From: Actinomycetota bacterium
GTDB taxonomy: Bacteria > Actinomycetota > Actinomycetes > S36-B12 > CAIYMF01
DNA length: 64,000 nucleotides
Direction: 5' to 3'
Assembly: GCA_020161245.1 (NCBI GenBank)
Contig: JAIUOK010000013.1
Coordinates: 22,387-86,386, forward strand
Made by a program: the position numbers and the translations under genes. How positions within the stretch are numbered: the first letter of the stretch is position 1; every line of letters begins with the position of its first letter. Positions 38,696 to 48,026 of this stretch are shown piece after piece. The notes under the pieces are model-generated. The model made no database searches. It saw only the letters and a list, made by a program, of their open reading frames with translations, and had not been told where the DNA came from.

Positions 38696-39907
38696 ATGGG
38701 GCGGACTGCTGCATCGCGTCGCGCGTTCATCGTCGGCGGCGCCGTCATGACCATCGCCCTGCTGGGCTGGCTGGTGCTGGCACCGTCGTCGTCCTTCGAC
38801 CCGCTGCATACGCACCACGCAGCCGCGGCGACCGCGACCGGCGGCATCCAGCCCGGGGCGGTGGGCCCGCGCACGCGGACGTACTACATCGCCGCGGAGG
38901 AGGTCGACTGGGACTACGCGCCCGACGGTCGCGACCGTGTCGCCGGCGAGCCCTACGGCGAGGACGCCGACGTCTTCGTCGCGGCGGGTCCGGGCCGCAT
39001 CGGGACGGTCTACCGCAAGGCGCTCTACCGCGAGTACACCGACGGGTCGTTCTCGTCGCGCAAGAAGCGCTCCGGCGACGACGCCTACCTCGGCATCCTC
39101 GGCCCGGTCATCCGCGCGCAGGTCGGCGACACCGTCAAGGTGGTGTTCAAGAACCGCACGTCGCGGCCGGCGTCGGTGCACCCGCACAACGTCCTCTACA
39201 CCAAGGCCAACGAGGGCGCGCCCTACAGCGACGGCACGAGCGGGTCGGCCAAGAAGGACGACGGCGTGCCGCCGGGTGCGACGTACACCTACACCTGGAA
39301 GGTGCCCGAGCGAGCCGGTCCCGGACCGGGCGACGCGTCGTCGATCCTGTCGATGTACCACTCGCACAAGGCCGAGGTGGGCGACACCTACGCCGGCCTC
39401 ATCGGGCCGATGATCATCACGCGGGCCGGCTGGGCTCGCGCCGACGGCTCGCCGGTCGACGTCGACCGCGAGATCGTCAACCTCTTCCAGGTGTGGGACG
39501 AGAACCAGAGCCCCTACCTCGACGACAACATCGCTCGCATGGAGCCCGACCCGGTGCTCGGGCCGGAGGAGCTCAAGGGCGACGACGGCTTCGGCGAGTC
39601 CAACCTGATGCACGCCATCAACGGCTACGTGTACGGCAACGGCCCCATGGCCACGATGAGGCTGGGCCAGAAGGTGCGCTGGTACGAGTTCTCGATGGGC
39701 ACCGAGGTCGATCTGCACACGCCGCACATCCACGGCAACGTGTGGACCTCCGCGATGGGCATGCGGATGGATATGGCCGGGCTGCTGCCCGGCGAGATGG
39801 TGGCGATGGACATGGTGGCCGACAACCCCGGAATCTGGCTGTTCCACTGCCACGTCAACGACCACATCACCGCGGGCATGATCACCCGCTACAAGGTCGT
39901 CGCCTGA
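38696..39907 (+). CDS. Tat-exported ceruloplasmin-like multicopper oxidase
   Basis: A 403-residue copper enzyme. A Tat-type signal with ASRRAFIV and a hydrophobic stretch starts the protein. All four copper-ligand clusters are present: HPHN (His162/164), YHSHKAEV (His222/224), LHTPHIHG (His341/344/346) and LFHCHVNDHITAGM (His384, Cys385, His386, His390, axial Met395). The last block is close to ceruloplasmin/hephaestin rather than to laccase or CueO. Probably oxidises Fe2+, Mn2+ or Cu+ outside the membrane. It uses two cupredoxin domains where animal ceruloplasmin has six. Confidence 0.9.
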   Translation: MGRTAASRRAFIVGGAVMTIALLGWLVLAPSSSFDPLHTHHAAAATATGGIQPGAVGPRTRTYYIAAEEVDWDYAPDGRDRVAGEPYGEDADVFVAAGPGRIGTVYRKALYREYTDGSFSSRKKRSGDDAYLGILGPVIRAQVGDTVKVVFKNRTSRPASVHPHNVLYTKANEGAPYSDGTSGSAKKDDGVPPGATYTYTWKVPERAGPGPGDASSILSMYHSHKAEVGDTYAGLIGPMIITRAGWARADGSPVDVDREIVNLFQVWDENQSPYLDDNIARMEPDPVLGPEELKGDDGFGESNLMHAINGYVYGNGPMATMRLGQKVRWYEFSMGTEVDLHTPHIHGNVWTSAMGMRMDMAGLLPGEMVAMDMVADNPGIWLFHCHVNDHITAGMITRYKVVA

Positions 39908-39926
39908 CAGCACAGCGGCACCCCGA

Positions 39927-39974
39927 CGATGGGGGTCGGAACGCGCTCCCCACGACGCGATCCGGCCCCCATCG
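39927..39974. terminator. Terminator hairpin after the multicopper oxidase
   Basis: Nineteen-base arms with one G-U pair and one mismatch, and a 10-nt loop. The core GGGGGTCGGA-ACGCG matches the stem at 25137 closely. Confidence 0.75.
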
Positions 39975-40019
39975 GCGTCGGAGGCGCGCGCCCAGCCCTC
40001 CGGCTGGCACGATCGCGCT

Positions 40020-40802
40020 GTGCCTGTCGACCGCCGAGACCTGTGCGCCCTCGTGCTCGCGGCCGGGGCGGGCACCCGGCTGCGGCCGCTGACCGACGAG
40101 CTGCCCAAGGCGATGTGCCCCGTGGGCAACCGTCCGCTGGTCGACTGGGCGCTCGACCGCGTCGCCCGGCATGTCGACCCGGAGGCGGTCGCCGTCAACG
40201 CCCACGGGAGCCAGCCGGTGCTGGCCGAGCACGCGGCGCGCCGCGCGCACGTGTCGGTGGAGGAGGGCGAGCGGCTCGGCACGGCGGGGGCGCTCGGCCG
40301 GCTGCGGCCCTGGATCGACGGGCGCGCCGTCCTGCTCCACAACGCCGACTCGTTCGTCGAGGACGATCTTGAGACGCTCGTCTCGGGGTGGGACGGCGAC
40401 CACCCGCGGCTGCTGGTCCGACGCGACGCCGCTCGTGCGGACTTCGACGGGTTGCGCTACCTCGGTGTGAGCCTGCTGCCGGCGCGCTACGTCGACGTCC
40501 TGCCAGACGAGCCGTCGGGGCTGTACTCGCTCGTGTGGCGGCCCGAGCACGACGCCGGGACCCTGGAGCTGGTCGAGGCATCCGGGACGTCGATCGACTG
40601 CGGCACACCGGCCGACTACCTCGCGGCCAACCTGCACGTGTCGGGCGGGGCTTCGGTGGTCGACCCTGCTGCGGAGGTGCTGGGCAGCATCGAGCGCTGC
40701 GTGGTGTGGGCGGGGGCGCGGGTCGGGCCCGGCGAGCGGCTCGTCGATGCCGTGCGGACGCCGTTGCACACTGTCCGCTGCGCACCGCCGTCGGAACCCT
40801 GA
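40020..40802 (+). CDS. Nucleotidyltransferase, sugar-1-phosphate type
   Basis: A 260-residue NTP-transferase. The nucleotide-binding motif is LVLAAGAGTRLRPLTDELPKAM, with LHNADSFVEDDL as the metal-binding block. It resembles glucose-1-phosphate thymidylyl/mannose-1-phosphate guanylyl and MurU-like enzymes; the sugar is not determinable. Part of the C-terminus (GASVVDPAAEVLGSIERCVVW) is a left-handed-helix-like tail. GTG at 40020. Confidence 0.85.
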   Translation: MPVDRRDLCALVLAAGAGTRLRPLTDELPKAMCPVGNRPLVDWALDRVARHVDPEAVAVNAHGSQPVLAEHAARRAHVSVEEGERLGTAGALGRLRPWIDGRAVLLHNADSFVEDDLETLVSGWDGDHPRLLVRRDAARADFDGLRYLGVSLLPARYVDVLPDEPSGLYSLVWRPEHDAGTLELVEASGTSIDCGTPADYLAANLHVSGGASVVDPAAEVLGSIERCVVWAGARVGPGERLVDAVRTPLHTVRCAPPSEP

Positions 40803-40839
40803 CGGCGCCGACGTCGTCGAGACGAGGGGAGGGACCGGA

Positions 40840-41115
40840 GTGGACGATCAGGACTGGGTCTTCGACGAGGACTTCGTCGCGGGCGCGCGCAAGCAGGAGG
40901 GCTCCGCCGAGGAGCGGGCCGACAAGGCCGCCCGCATCCGGCACGGCCACGAGCGCATGGGCGAGCAGGGGCTGCTGCGCGGGCCGCAGCTGCCGCCGCG
41001 CGAGCGCACGTCGTGGTCGTCCAGGACGCTCGGGATCCCGCGCTGGGCCATCGCCGGCGTCACGGTGCTGCTCGTCGCGGGCATGCTCGGGCTCGTGATC
41101 GCCCAGGTGCTCTGA
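40840..41115 (+). CDS. Small membrane-anchored protein
   Basis: A 91-residue protein with a charged N-terminal domain of about 60 residues and one C-terminal helix (AIAGVTVLLVAGMLGLVIAQVL). A type II tail-anchored topology is likely. No family recognised; GTG at 40840 has GGGAGGGA upstream. Confidence 0.7.
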   Translation: MDDQDWVFDEDFVAGARKQEGSAEERADKAARIRHGHERMGEQGLLRGPQLPPRERTSWSSRTLGIPRWAIAGVTVLLVAGMLGLVIAQVL

Positions 41116-41196
41116 CCGCTCGCCGTCATGCGGGCGAGGTCCACGACGTAGAGCACGGCGTCCATGTACCGCACGCTACGTAGGCGCGGCGGCGGC

Positions 41197-42513
41197 TCAC
41201 CCCTTCCCGCGGCCCTTGCCCTGTCCCTTGTCCTTGCCCTTCGCCTTGCCCTTCTCCCGTGGGCCTGCCTTGTCGGGCCCGGCGCCCGTCGTGCGGGACG
41301 TGTCCACGGGCGCGGCGGCCGGCACCGCACGCGGCGCAGGTGCCGACGCCGACGGCTTCCCCGCCCGGGTCGCAGCCCCGGTGGGGGACGAGGTCGGGCT
41401 GCTGACGGTCGCCGAGTCTGCAGGGGCGGTGTCGTCCGGGGCGGCGAGCGCCCACACGGCACCTACCAGGAGGACGCCGGCGAGCACGGCGCCCACGGCC
41501 GCCAGAGCCCTGCGGTCGCGCACCTCGTCGCGCACCTCGTCGTGGCGCTCGGGCAGTGCTGCGGTGGCCCGCGCGTCGTCCCAGGGCAGCATCGGCTCGA
41601 GGTCCACGGCGGTGGGCGGGATGAGCGCTTCGGTGGTGATTGCCGATCCGGCCAGGGGAGCGGTGGCGCCTGTCGCGGCACCGACGAGGACGGGCTCGCG
41701 GACACGGGCCAGCGCCAGGTGCAGCTCCGCCGACGTCGGGCGGAGCAGCGGCTCGGGCGCGAGCGACTGGTCCACCACCGGGCGCAGCGACCGGGGCAGC
41801 CGGTCGAGATGCGCTGTCCCTGAACGCATCCGCTGGTGCAGCACCTCGGGGGTCCCGTCGCCGAAGGGCGACGACGCCGTAGCCGCGTAGGCCACGGTGC
41901 AGCCCCAGCCATGGACGTCCGATGCCGTCGACGCAGGTCGTCCGGACATCACCTCGGGGGCGCACCACCCGGGCGATCCCAGGCGCGCGCCCGGTGCCAC
42001 CGGCTCGTCCTGGGTGCGTACCAGGCCCAGGTCGATGAGCCGGACGCCGTCGGGGCCCAGCACCACGTTCGCGGGCGTCACATCGCCGTGCACGAGGCCG
42101 TGCGAGTGCAGCGCCGACAGCGCCTCGGCCAGGGAGGCGGCGACGCGCTCGACGTCGTCGTGGCCCAGCCCGCCGCCCGACGCCGCCTCCGCCACCGAGG
42201 GCCCGGGCACGAACTCCGAGGCGAGCCAGGGCCGTGCGGCATCGACGTCGGCGCCCACCAGCCGGGGCACGAACGTGCTCTCCAGAGAGGCGAGGTGCCG
42301 CATCGCCGCGACCTCGGCCCGGAAGCGCTCGCGGAAGAGCCGGTCGTGGGCCAGGTCGGCGCGGACCAGCTTCACCACGACCAGGGAGTCGGGCCGATCG
42401 TCCTCGCGCCCGAGGTACACCTCGCCCATGCCGCCGGCGGCGAGCCGGCCGAGGAGATGGAAGGGTCCGACGCGGGACGGGTCCGCAGGGGTGAGCGGGG
42501 TGGGGGCACGCAC
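41197..42513 (-). CDS. Ser/Thr protein kinase-like membrane protein
   Basis: A 438-residue protein from the GTG at 42513; an ATG at 42546 would add 11 residues. The kinase domain has the glycine loop LAAGGMGEVYLG, the invariant Lys in VVVKLV and the catalytic loop VHGDVTPANVVL. The usual HRD is HGD here and DFG is DLG (IDLGLV). APEVMSGRP follows. A juxtamembrane linker leads to one membrane helix (ALAAVGAVLAGVLLVGAVWAL), then an external Thr/Ser/Pro-rich tail ending in alternating Lys-Gly. No sensor domain such as PASTA is present. It is an HGD non-RD kinase and may still be active. Confidence 0.85.
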   Translation of the reverse strand: MRAPTPLTPADPSRVGPFHLLGRLAAGGMGEVYLGREDDRPDSLVVVKLVRADLAHDRLFRERFRAEVAAMRHLASLESTFVPRLVGADVDAARPWLASEFVPGPSVAEAASGGGLGHDDVERVAASLAEALSALHSHGLVHGDVTPANVVLGPDGVRLIDLGLVRTQDEPVAPGARLGSPGWCAPEVMSGRPASTASDVHGWGCTVAYAATASSPFGDGTPEVLHQRMRSGTAHLDRLPRSLRPVVDQSLAPEPLLRPTSAELHLALARVREPVLVGAATGATAPLAGSAITTEALIPPTAVDLEPMLPWDDARATAALPERHDEVRDEVRDRRALAAVGAVLAGVLLVGAVWALAAPDDTAPADSATVSSPTSSPTGAATRAGKPSASAPAPRAVPAAAPVDTSRTTGAGPDKAGPREKGKAKGKDKGQGKGRGKG

Positions 42514-42612
42514 CGGCCCTCTGTACCCGTCACCGTGCGTCCTCAACCCTGCGACTCTCCGCGTCCGGCGGGGACACGCGCCGGCTGTGGCGTGCCCCGT
42601 GACGCCGGGGAC

Positions 42613-44679
42613 TCAGCCGCGCGGCTCGTCGGCCAGGCAGGCCAGCACGAGGGCGGGGTCGGCGGCCTCCTGCGCCGCCTGGGCGACCGTGGCCGCCATC
42701 GTCGCCAGCTCGCCCTCCGGCAGCTGGCGTGCCCAGTGCATGGGACCGCCGAGATGGCGGGGGAAGCCGAAGCCGTTCACCATGACCACGTCGACGTCGT
42801 CGATGTGACGGGCCGTCCCGTCTTCCACGGCTCGGCAGCCCTCGACGACCAGGGCGCCCACGGCGCGGCGCACGATCTCGTCCGGACCGATCGGCCGCCT
42901 GCGCAGTCCCTTGCGCGCGGATTCCGCCAGCACGAGCGCGTCCACCAGAGGATCCGCGGTGCGGCGGCCCTTCTCGTCGTAGGCGTAGTAGCCCGCAGAG
43001 GTGCGCCTCCCCAGACGTCCCTGGTCGACGAGCACGTCGGGGATGTCGACGTACCGGGCGGGCAGCCGTCCTTCGCGCCGCAGCCGCTCCCTCAGCGAGT
43101 GCGCGATCTGCAGGCCGGAGAGGTCGGCGACCGCGAACGGGCCCAGCGCGAAGCCGAAGCCCTCGAGGGCGCGGTCGACATCGGCTGGCAGTGCGCCGTC
43201 CTCGATCAGGTACTCGGCATGACGGCGGTAGGCGGCGAAGAGCCGGTTCCCGATGAATCCCTCGCGGTCGCCGGCCAGGACGGGCTGCTTGTCCATGTCC
43301 GCGACGAGCCTGAGGACCGTCGAGACGGTCTCGGGGGCGGTGAGGGCCGTGGGGACGACCTCCACGAGGCGCATGACGTCGGCAGGGTTGAAGAAGTGCA
43401 GGCCGATGAGCGCCGCGGGGTCGGGCAGGGCTGCGGCCAGGCTCGCGACCCCGAGATAGGAGGTGTTGGTCACCAGCACGGCGGACGGCGCCTGGCGCTG
43501 GGCCTCCACCAGGACGCCGGCCTTGATCGCCGCATCCTCGAACACCGCCTCGACGACGAGCTCGGCCCCCGCGAGATCCTCCATGCGCCCGGACGAGGAG
43601 AGCCCGGAGGCTGCCCGTTCGCCGGTCTCGGGCTCGAGCAGGCCTCTGGCCACCGCTCTCTCGAGCGACTGCCGAGCACGGTCGCGGCCCCGGGCTGCTT
43701 GCTCGGTGTCGACGTCGATGAGCATCACCTCGGCCCCGGACCGGGCGAGCGCCGCGGCGATGCCGGAGCCCATCGCGCCGGCGCCGATGACGGCAGTGCG
43801 ACGCAGCGCGGTCGGAGACGGCCGGATGCCGCTGCGCCGGGCCGCGGCACGCTCGGCGAAGAAGATGTGCCGCAGGGCTGCGGCCTCCGCACCGACGCGC
43901 AGCCGGTCGAAGCGCGCCCGTTCCTCGGCGAGGGCAGCTCCGACGGGCACGGATCCGGCCATCCGCACCAGCTCCACGGCGTCGGCCGCGTTGGGCCGCT
44001 GCTTCGAGGTGCGCATGCCGTCGTCCACGGCTGCGGCGAAGAGGGCCTCGTCGACGGGAGGCACGGGCAGGCCGGACGTGGGCCGCTTGCTGCAACGGCA
44101 CGCGGCCTCGACGGCAGCGCCGAGCAGGTCGGCCTCGGTCGTCTCGTCCAGCAGCCCGAGCGCCAGGCCTTCGGCTCCCGAGATGCGGCGGCCCGTGAGG
44201 ATCAGCCGGATCGCGGCGACCGGCCCGACCAGGCGGGGCAGCCGCTGCGTGCCGCCGGCCCCGGGGACCATCCCGAGCGAGACCGCGGGCATGCCCAGCC
44301 GCACACCCGGTGAGCCGATGCGGTAGTCGCAGCCCAGCGCGAGCTCGAGCCCGCCGCCGAGGGCGAAGCCGTCGAGCGCGGCCACCACCGGCAGGGGGCA
44401 GGCCTCGATGGCGGCGATCACGGTCGGGAGCAGCGGCTCGGGCACGGGCCCGTCGAACTCGGTGATGTCCGAACCGGAGACGAACGTCCCCCGCGCACCG
44501 ATGATGACGCCGGCGACGAGCGCCGGGTCGTCCGCGAGCCGACGGATGCCGTCGAGCAGGCCCGCGCGCACCGCCGCGGAACTGGCGTTGACCGGAGGGT
44601 TGTCGATCGTGAGCACGAGGACGTCGCCCCTGGAGGCGGGGCGTACGTCGATGCGCACGGCCGGGACCGGCGAGCTCAT
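42613..44679 (-). CDS. Bifunctional enoyl-CoA hydratase / 3-hydroxyacyl-CoA dehydrogenase (FadB/FadJ-like)
   Basis: A 688-residue fusion. The N-terminal crotonase domain (residues 10-190) has the oxyanion region FVSGSDITEF and FALGGGLELALG. The NAD-binding HCDH domain starts at VIGAGAMGSGIA (residues 298-309), with catalytic IGLHFFNPADVM. Glu112 (first catalytic Glu) is present, but the second expected Glu is Ala132 (GMPAVSLG, usually GLPExxLG). Hydratase activity may be weak or changed to isomerase. The ATG at 44679 has GGGAGGAGG, and the start overlaps the upstream gene's stop by four bases. Confidence 0.9.
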   Translation of the reverse strand: MSSPVPAVRIDVRPASRGDVLVLTIDNPPVNASSAAVRAGLLDGIRRLADDPALVAGVIIGARGTFVSGSDITEFDGPVPEPLLPTVIAAIEACPLPVVAALDGFALGGGLELALGCDYRIGSPGVRLGMPAVSLGMVPGAGGTQRLPRLVGPVAAIRLILTGRRISGAEGLALGLLDETTEADLLGAAVEAACRCSKRPTSGLPVPPVDEALFAAAVDDGMRTSKQRPNAADAVELVRMAGSVPVGAALAEERARFDRLRVGAEAAALRHIFFAERAAARRSGIRPSPTALRRTAVIGAGAMGSGIAAALARSGAEVMLIDVDTEQAARGRDRARQSLERAVARGLLEPETGERAASGLSSSGRMEDLAGAELVVEAVFEDAAIKAGVLVEAQRQAPSAVLVTNTSYLGVASLAAALPDPAALIGLHFFNPADVMRLVEVVPTALTAPETVSTVLRLVADMDKQPVLAGDREGFIGNRLFAAYRRHAEYLIEDGALPADVDRALEGFGFALGPFAVADLSGLQIAHSLRERLRREGRLPARYVDIPDVLVDQGRLGRRTSAGYYAYDEKGRRTADPLVDALVLAESARKGLRRRPIGPDEIVRRAVGALVVEGCRAVEDGTARHIDDVDVVMVNGFGFPRHLGGPMHWARQLPEGELATMAATVAQAAQEAADPALVLACLADEPRG

Positions 44680-46796
44680 GCCTCCTCCCGCTCCACCACG
44701 CGCACGAGGGCGTCGACAGCGACGGCCCCGCGGCCCTCTGGCAGGACGATGACCGGGTTGGCCTCGGCCTCGACGACGGCGCCGTCCGTCACGACGCCCA
44801 CGCGCGAGACTGCGACGATCACCTCGGCGAGCGCAGCCACGTCGCCCCTCGGCAGGCCGCGGTATCCCTGGACCGCCTTGAGCGAGACGACGTCGTCGAT
44901 CATGTCCTGCGCGGTGGCGAGGTCGACGGGGGCTGTGCGCACGCTGCGGTCGTGATGGAGCTCGGCCAGGACGCCCCCGGCCGCCAGGACGACGACCGGC
45001 CCTGCCAGCTCGTCGTGGCGGAAGCCGACCAGCACCTCGCCCACGCCCTCGACCATCTCCTGGACGAGCACGCGGTCGAGACCGACGTGGGGCGCCGACG
45101 TCGAGACCTGAGCGACGATGCTCGAGATGGCAGCGGCGAGACCGTCCCGGTCGCGGACGCCGAGGACCACTCCGCCGATGTCGGACTTGTGCGGCGCGTC
45201 GGGCGACAGGATCTTCACAGCGGCGGGCACGGCGACCGGCATCTCGGGCGAGGGCATCGCGGTGCTCACCACTGCGTACGGCGCATGGGCGACGCCGACG
45301 GAGGCGAGCAGCCGGTAGGACTCGTCCTCGTCCAGTACGCGGCTGCGGCCGCCGGGATCCGGGTGGACTGCGGGAGAGCCCGTCGGCCTGCGACGGCCGA
45401 ACACGGCGACGAGCGCATCGGCGCACGACTCCGGCGTGGCGAAGGCGGCCACGCCGCTGCGGCGCAGCAGCGCGAGCGCCTCGGGGGCCTCGGGCATGAC
45501 GAAGGCCGCCAGCGGGCGGGCCGTGCCCGCGCTGTCGGCGATCGGCTTCACCGCGAGGTCGGGATGGAAGCGGGCCGACGACCCGGGCACGGCCACGACG
45601 GCGTCGAACTCGGGCGCGGTGGTCAGGACGTCGAGCGCGGCCTTCATCACCTCGTAGCGGGCCCCGGCGAGGGTGAGGTCGACCAGCGCCCCCGGGCCGG
45701 CATCGATCCCGTGCTCGGCCAGCCGGAGCAGCGTCTCGGCGGACGGCGGCGTCGGCACCGCCCCGTACGTGGCGAGGCAGTCGACCATCATCGCGCCGCC
45801 ACCGCCGGTGGTGGAGACGACGGCGACGCGGGGCTGGCGCAGCGGCCGCTCGGCGAGGGCGGTGGCGCGCGCCAGGTGCTGCGCCTCGAGCAGGGCCTCG
45901 AAGTGCGATACCCGGGCGATCCCGAGGGACTGCAGGAGCGCGCTCGCCACGGTGTCATCGCCAGCGAGCGCTCCGGTGTGGGACACCGCGAGGTCGGCCG
46001 CCGCAGCGGACCGGCCGAGCTTGTAGGCGACGACCGGCTTGCCCCGCTCCGCTGCGGCGTGCGCGAACTCCCGCAGGTCGTCCACCCCGGACAGGTTCTC
46101 GAGGAACAGCGCGTAGCTGGCGACGCCGGGGTCCTCCAGGGAGGCCAGGCACAGCTCGCCGAGCGAGAGGTCGAGCTCGCCACCGGTGGAGACGAGCGCC
46201 CTGAAGCCGATCCCCATGGACTTCCCGCGGGAGAGCAGCGCGCCGATCGCACTGCCCGACTGGGAGGCGACGAACACGTCGCCGGCGGGAAGATCGGGCT
46301 CGACCAGAGCGGCGTTGGCCGTCAGCAGGAAGCCGTCGGCGAGGTTGACCACGCCGAGGCTGCTCGGACCGAGCACCCGGGTCGTCGACGACTCGACGGC
46401 CTGCCGGAGCCGGCGCACGCGGTCTCGGCCGGCAGGGTCGGACTCCGTGAACCCGTCCGCCATGAGGGTCACGACCGGCACTCCGATCTGTGCGCACTCC
46501 TCGAGGGCGTCGAGCGCCGGTTCCGCGGTGGTCACGACGAAGACGTGGTCCGGTACCTCGGGAAGGTCGCGGACCCGTGCGTAGGACCGCTGTCCGAGAA
46601 CCGTCGGCCGGGCCGGGTTCACGGGGTGGACCCGCCCGCCCCAGCCGGACGCCAGCAGGTACTCCAGCGGGCGGGCCGTCGTCTTGCCCGGGGTGCCGGA
46701 GGCGCCCACGATCGCCACGCTTCTCGGGCGTAGCAGCGCCTCGGACAGCGCCGGCCCTGGAGCGCCGTCCCGGCCCGCGGTCCGTGCCGCGGTCAC
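44676..46796 (-). CDS. ADP-forming acyl-CoA synthetase (ACD family)
   Basis: A 706-residue fused alpha-beta NDP-forming acyl-CoA ligase. It has the CoA-binding domain VAIVGASGTPGKTTARPLEY, the CoA-ligase region with VSHTGALAGDD (region of the phosphohistidine) and the C-terminal ATP-grasp domain (AVKILSPDAPHKSDIGGVVLG). It activates a carboxylic acid to acyl-CoA, or runs in reverse. The GTG at 46796 overlaps the acyl-CoA dehydrogenase stop by four bases. An upstream extension exists in frame but is shadow of that gene. Confidence 0.88.
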   Translation of the reverse strand: MTAARTAGRDGAPGPALSEALLRPRSVAIVGASGTPGKTTARPLEYLLASGWGGRVHPVNPARPTVLGQRSYARVRDLPEVPDHVFVVTTAEPALDALEECAQIGVPVVTLMADGFTESDPAGRDRVRRLRQAVESSTTRVLGPSSLGVVNLADGFLLTANAALVEPDLPAGDVFVASQSGSAIGALLSRGKSMGIGFRALVSTGGELDLSLGELCLASLEDPGVASYALFLENLSGVDDLREFAHAAAERGKPVVAYKLGRSAAAADLAVSHTGALAGDDTVASALLQSLGIARVSHFEALLEAQHLARATALAERPLRQPRVAVVSTTGGGGAMMVDCLATYGAVPTPPSAETLLRLAEHGIDAGPGALVDLTLAGARYEVMKAALDVLTTAPEFDAVVAVPGSSARFHPDLAVKPIADSAGTARPLAAFVMPEAPEALALLRRSGVAAFATPESCADALVAVFGRRRPTGSPAVHPDPGGRSRVLDEDESYRLLASVGVAHAPYAVVSTAMPSPEMPVAVPAAVKILSPDAPHKSDIGGVVLGVRDRDGLAAAISSIVAQVSTSAPHVGLDRVLVQEMVEGVGEVLVGFRHDELAGPVVVLAAGGVLAELHHDRSVRTAPVDLATAQDMIDDVVSLKAVQGYRGLPRGDVAALAEVIVAVSRVGVVTDGAVVEAEANPVIVLPEGRGAVAVDALVRVVEREEA

Positions 46797-47965
46797 GTCG
46801 CGCTCGTCGGGGCCGGGCGCGGCGGGCGCTGGTCGAAGCGCCGGCCGAACACCGTCTCGGCGATGCGGTTCTTGAGGATCTCGGTGGAACCGCCCGCGAT
46901 CATCCAGCCGCGCGTGCGCCGGAAGCAGTACTCCACCAGCGACTCCTCGCTGAAGCCGGTGCCTCCCATGGCCTGAACGGCGACGTTCGCGGCGCCGTAG
47001 CCGGCCTGGTTGGCGGCGTACTTGGCGACGGCAGTCGAGTGGGCCGAGGGGAGCCCGTCCTCGCCCTCCAGCGCCGCTCGGTGCAGCAGCAGCTGGGCGG
47101 AGTCCAGAGCGACGGCCTGCTCGGCGAACATCCACTGCAGTCCCTGGAACTCCGCCAGCGGACGCCCGAACTGCTCGCGGGTGTTGAGGTGCGCGACGGC
47201 GGCGTCGAAGGCGTACCTGCCGACGGCGATGGAGCGCGACGCGTTGCCGAGCCGCTCGACGTTGAAGCCCGCGATCTGCTTCTTGAAGCCGCCCTCTCCG
47301 AGCAGCACCTGCGAGTCAGGGATGAAGCAGTCCTCGAAGTAGAGCTGGCTCCACTGCTCCCCGTTCATGAACGCGGACGGCGTCCCCACCGTGAGACCGG
47401 GCGTGCCCCGGTCGACCAGCACCGAGCCGATCCCCGACGTGCCGGGGCCGAACCGCAGGTACACGAGGAAGACGGCGGCCTCCGGGCTGTGCGTCCCGAA
47501 GACCTTGGTGCCGTTGATGGCCCACCCGCCGTCCTTGCGGGTCGCGGTGGTCCTGAGCTCCGTGACCGCGGATCCCGCCTCGGGCTCGCTCATGCTCAGA
47601 CCGATGACCGACCTTCCCCCGAGCAGGTCCGGCAGGTAGCGCTCGCGCTGCTCGTCGGTCGCGTACTCGGCGAAGGTGCGGATCGCGCCGAAGTTCCCCG
47701 CCTGGACGACGTCGGCGCTGCGGGGGCAGTACTTGGCGACGGCCTGGATCGCCGTCACGGCCGCCAGCAGCGACGCGCCCTGGCCGCCTTTGTCCTCGGG
47801 GATGGTGAGCCCGAGCAGGCCCTGGTCCGCCATGGCCCGAGCCACGTCCCAGGGGTACGCGTGCGAGTGGGCACGGGCCAGCGCACCGTCTGCCAGGTTG
47901 CGGCGTGCGAACGACTCGACGGAGTCGCGGAAGGCGACGATCTCGTCGGGGAGGCGGAAGTCCAT
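46793..47965 (-). CDS. Acyl-CoA dehydrogenase
   Basis: A 390-residue FAD enzyme introducing the alpha-beta double bond. It has SMSEPEAGSAVTELRTTATR, YAFDAAVAHLNTREQFGRPLAEFQGLQWM (shown as two overlapping blocks in the family) and QAMGGTGFSEESLVE. The C-terminal motif is WMIAGGSTEILKNRIAE. Here the residue that is the catalytic Glu in the medium-chain type (YEGT) is Gly, so the base may come from another position, as in several branched-chain or cyclic acyl-CoA dehydrogenases. It is operonic with its neighbours. Confidence 0.9.
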   Translation of the reverse strand: MDFRLPDEIVAFRDSVESFARRNLADGALARAHSHAYPWDVARAMADQGLLGLTIPEDKGGQGASLLAAVTAIQAVAKYCPRSADVVQAGNFGAIRTFAEYATDEQRERYLPDLLGGRSVIGLSMSEPEAGSAVTELRTTATRKDGGWAINGTKVFGTHSPEAAVFLVYLRFGPGTSGIGSVLVDRGTPGLTVGTPSAFMNGEQWSQLYFEDCFIPDSQVLLGEGGFKKQIAGFNVERLGNASRSIAVGRYAFDAAVAHLNTREQFGRPLAEFQGLQWMFAEQAVALDSAQLLLHRAALEGEDGLPSAHSTAVAKYAANQAGYGAANVAVQAMGGTGFSEESLVEYCFRRTRGWMIAGGSTEILKNRIAETVFGRRFDQRPPRPAPTSAT

Positions 47966-48026
47966 GGTCGGTGCTCCGGTCGGGTGCGGCTGGGCTCGGG
48001 GGAGTGGGGGCGGCGCGCTGTGCGGG

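Noticed and set aside
43053..44101. Open frames on the plus strand over the FadB-like gene
   Set aside because: Arg/Ser-rich shadow of the minus-strand gene.
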